DNA from: JBBPXY01 sp038200435
GTDB lineage: Bacteria > Actinomycetota > Thermoleophilia > Solirubrobacterales > Solirubrobacteraceae
Assembly (NCBI GenBank): GCA_038200435.1
Contig: JBBPXY010000027.1
Location: 1 to 13,345, forward strand
Direction: 5' to 3'
DNA length: 13,345 bases
In this document: piece after piece, positions 13,266 to 13,345 of the stretch
How the letters are laid out: the number at the start of each line of letters is the position of its first letter
How positions within the stretch are numbered: position 1 is the stretch's first letter
Made by a program: the position numbers and the translations under genes
The notes under the pieces: model-generated
What the model was told of the DNA's origin: nothing
Databases searched by the model: none
The model's input: the letters and a program-made list of their open reading frames with translations, nothing else

Positions 13266-13345
13266 CGTGGCGCAGGCGGGCCGCCCTCGACGAGATCCCG
13301 CCCCGTGGGCCGATCGTCCTCGTCGAGCTCGATCTGCCAGAAGTA
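13262..13345 (-). CDS. C-terminal 27 codons of an unidentified gene
   Basis: On the minus strand the frame is open from the window edge and reads YFWQIELDEDDRPTGRDLVE, then GGPPAPR and TGA at 13262-13264. The TGA overlaps the GTG start of the lipoprotein gene by the four bases GTGA, which supports it as a real coding end in the same operon. Too little remains to name the product. Confidence 0.5.
   Translation of the reverse strand, partial: YFWQIELDEDDRPTGRDLVEGGPPAPR

Overview
The window is about 13 kb of very GC-rich, densely coding bacterial DNA. Base composition, very short spacers, frequent lack of Shine-Dalgarno sites and the protein families present (a sigma factor fused to a zf-HC2 domain, a DUF3105 protein, a DUF559 protein, a lipoprotein ending in a LEVG...PP...FPPGL-type tail) point to Actinomycetota, most likely class Thermoleophilia (Solirubrobacterales or Gaiellales). 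The taxonomic call is inference from remembered family resemblance; no search was run.

Layout. 1-642 (+) is the 3' part of a glutathione S-transferase-like gene. 585-1466 (-) is a beta-order DNA N4/N6 methyltransferase whose GTG start overlaps the stop of a DUF559 (Vsr-like nuclease fold) gene at 1463-2345 (-); that gene is split by an apparent one-base frameshift near 1925. Its 5' end lies in a cluster of short inverted repeats (2267-2384). 2425-4431 (-) is transketolase. Divergent from it are a small two-helix membrane protein (4504-4788) and a subfamily-I haloalkane dehalogenase (4799-5668), probably one operon. A short-chain dehydrogenase (5665-6564, -) meets the dehalogenase tail to tail on a shared CTAG and is divergent from a GMC alcohol oxidase or dehydrogenase (6686-8644, +). 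8651-10198 (-) is an ECF sigma factor fused to a zinc-finger domain, a hydrophobic region and a His-rich tail. Divergent from it are an alpha/beta-hydrolase-fold protein lacking the canonical catalytic His (10303-11151) and a DUF3105 membrane-anchored protein (11163-11879). The right end carries three minus-strand genes: a secreted, C-terminally anchored protein (11991-12635), a lipoprotein (12660-13265) and the last 27 codons of an upstream gene (13262-13345).

How the genes may work together. The dehalogenase makes alcohols from haloalkanes, and the GMC enzyme and the SDR are of types that oxidise alcohols, so 4799-8644 could be a small haloalkane/alcohol catabolic block. The methyltransferase and DUF559 genes form a translationally coupled pair recalling a modification gene with a Vsr-type nuclease. 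The sigma fusion looks like a one-protein signalling device. Several genes with no Shine-Dalgarno site carry a -10-like box 6-9 nt before the start codon, suggesting leaderless transcripts. No tRNA, rRNA, CRISPR array, insertion sequence or strong intrinsic terminator was seen.
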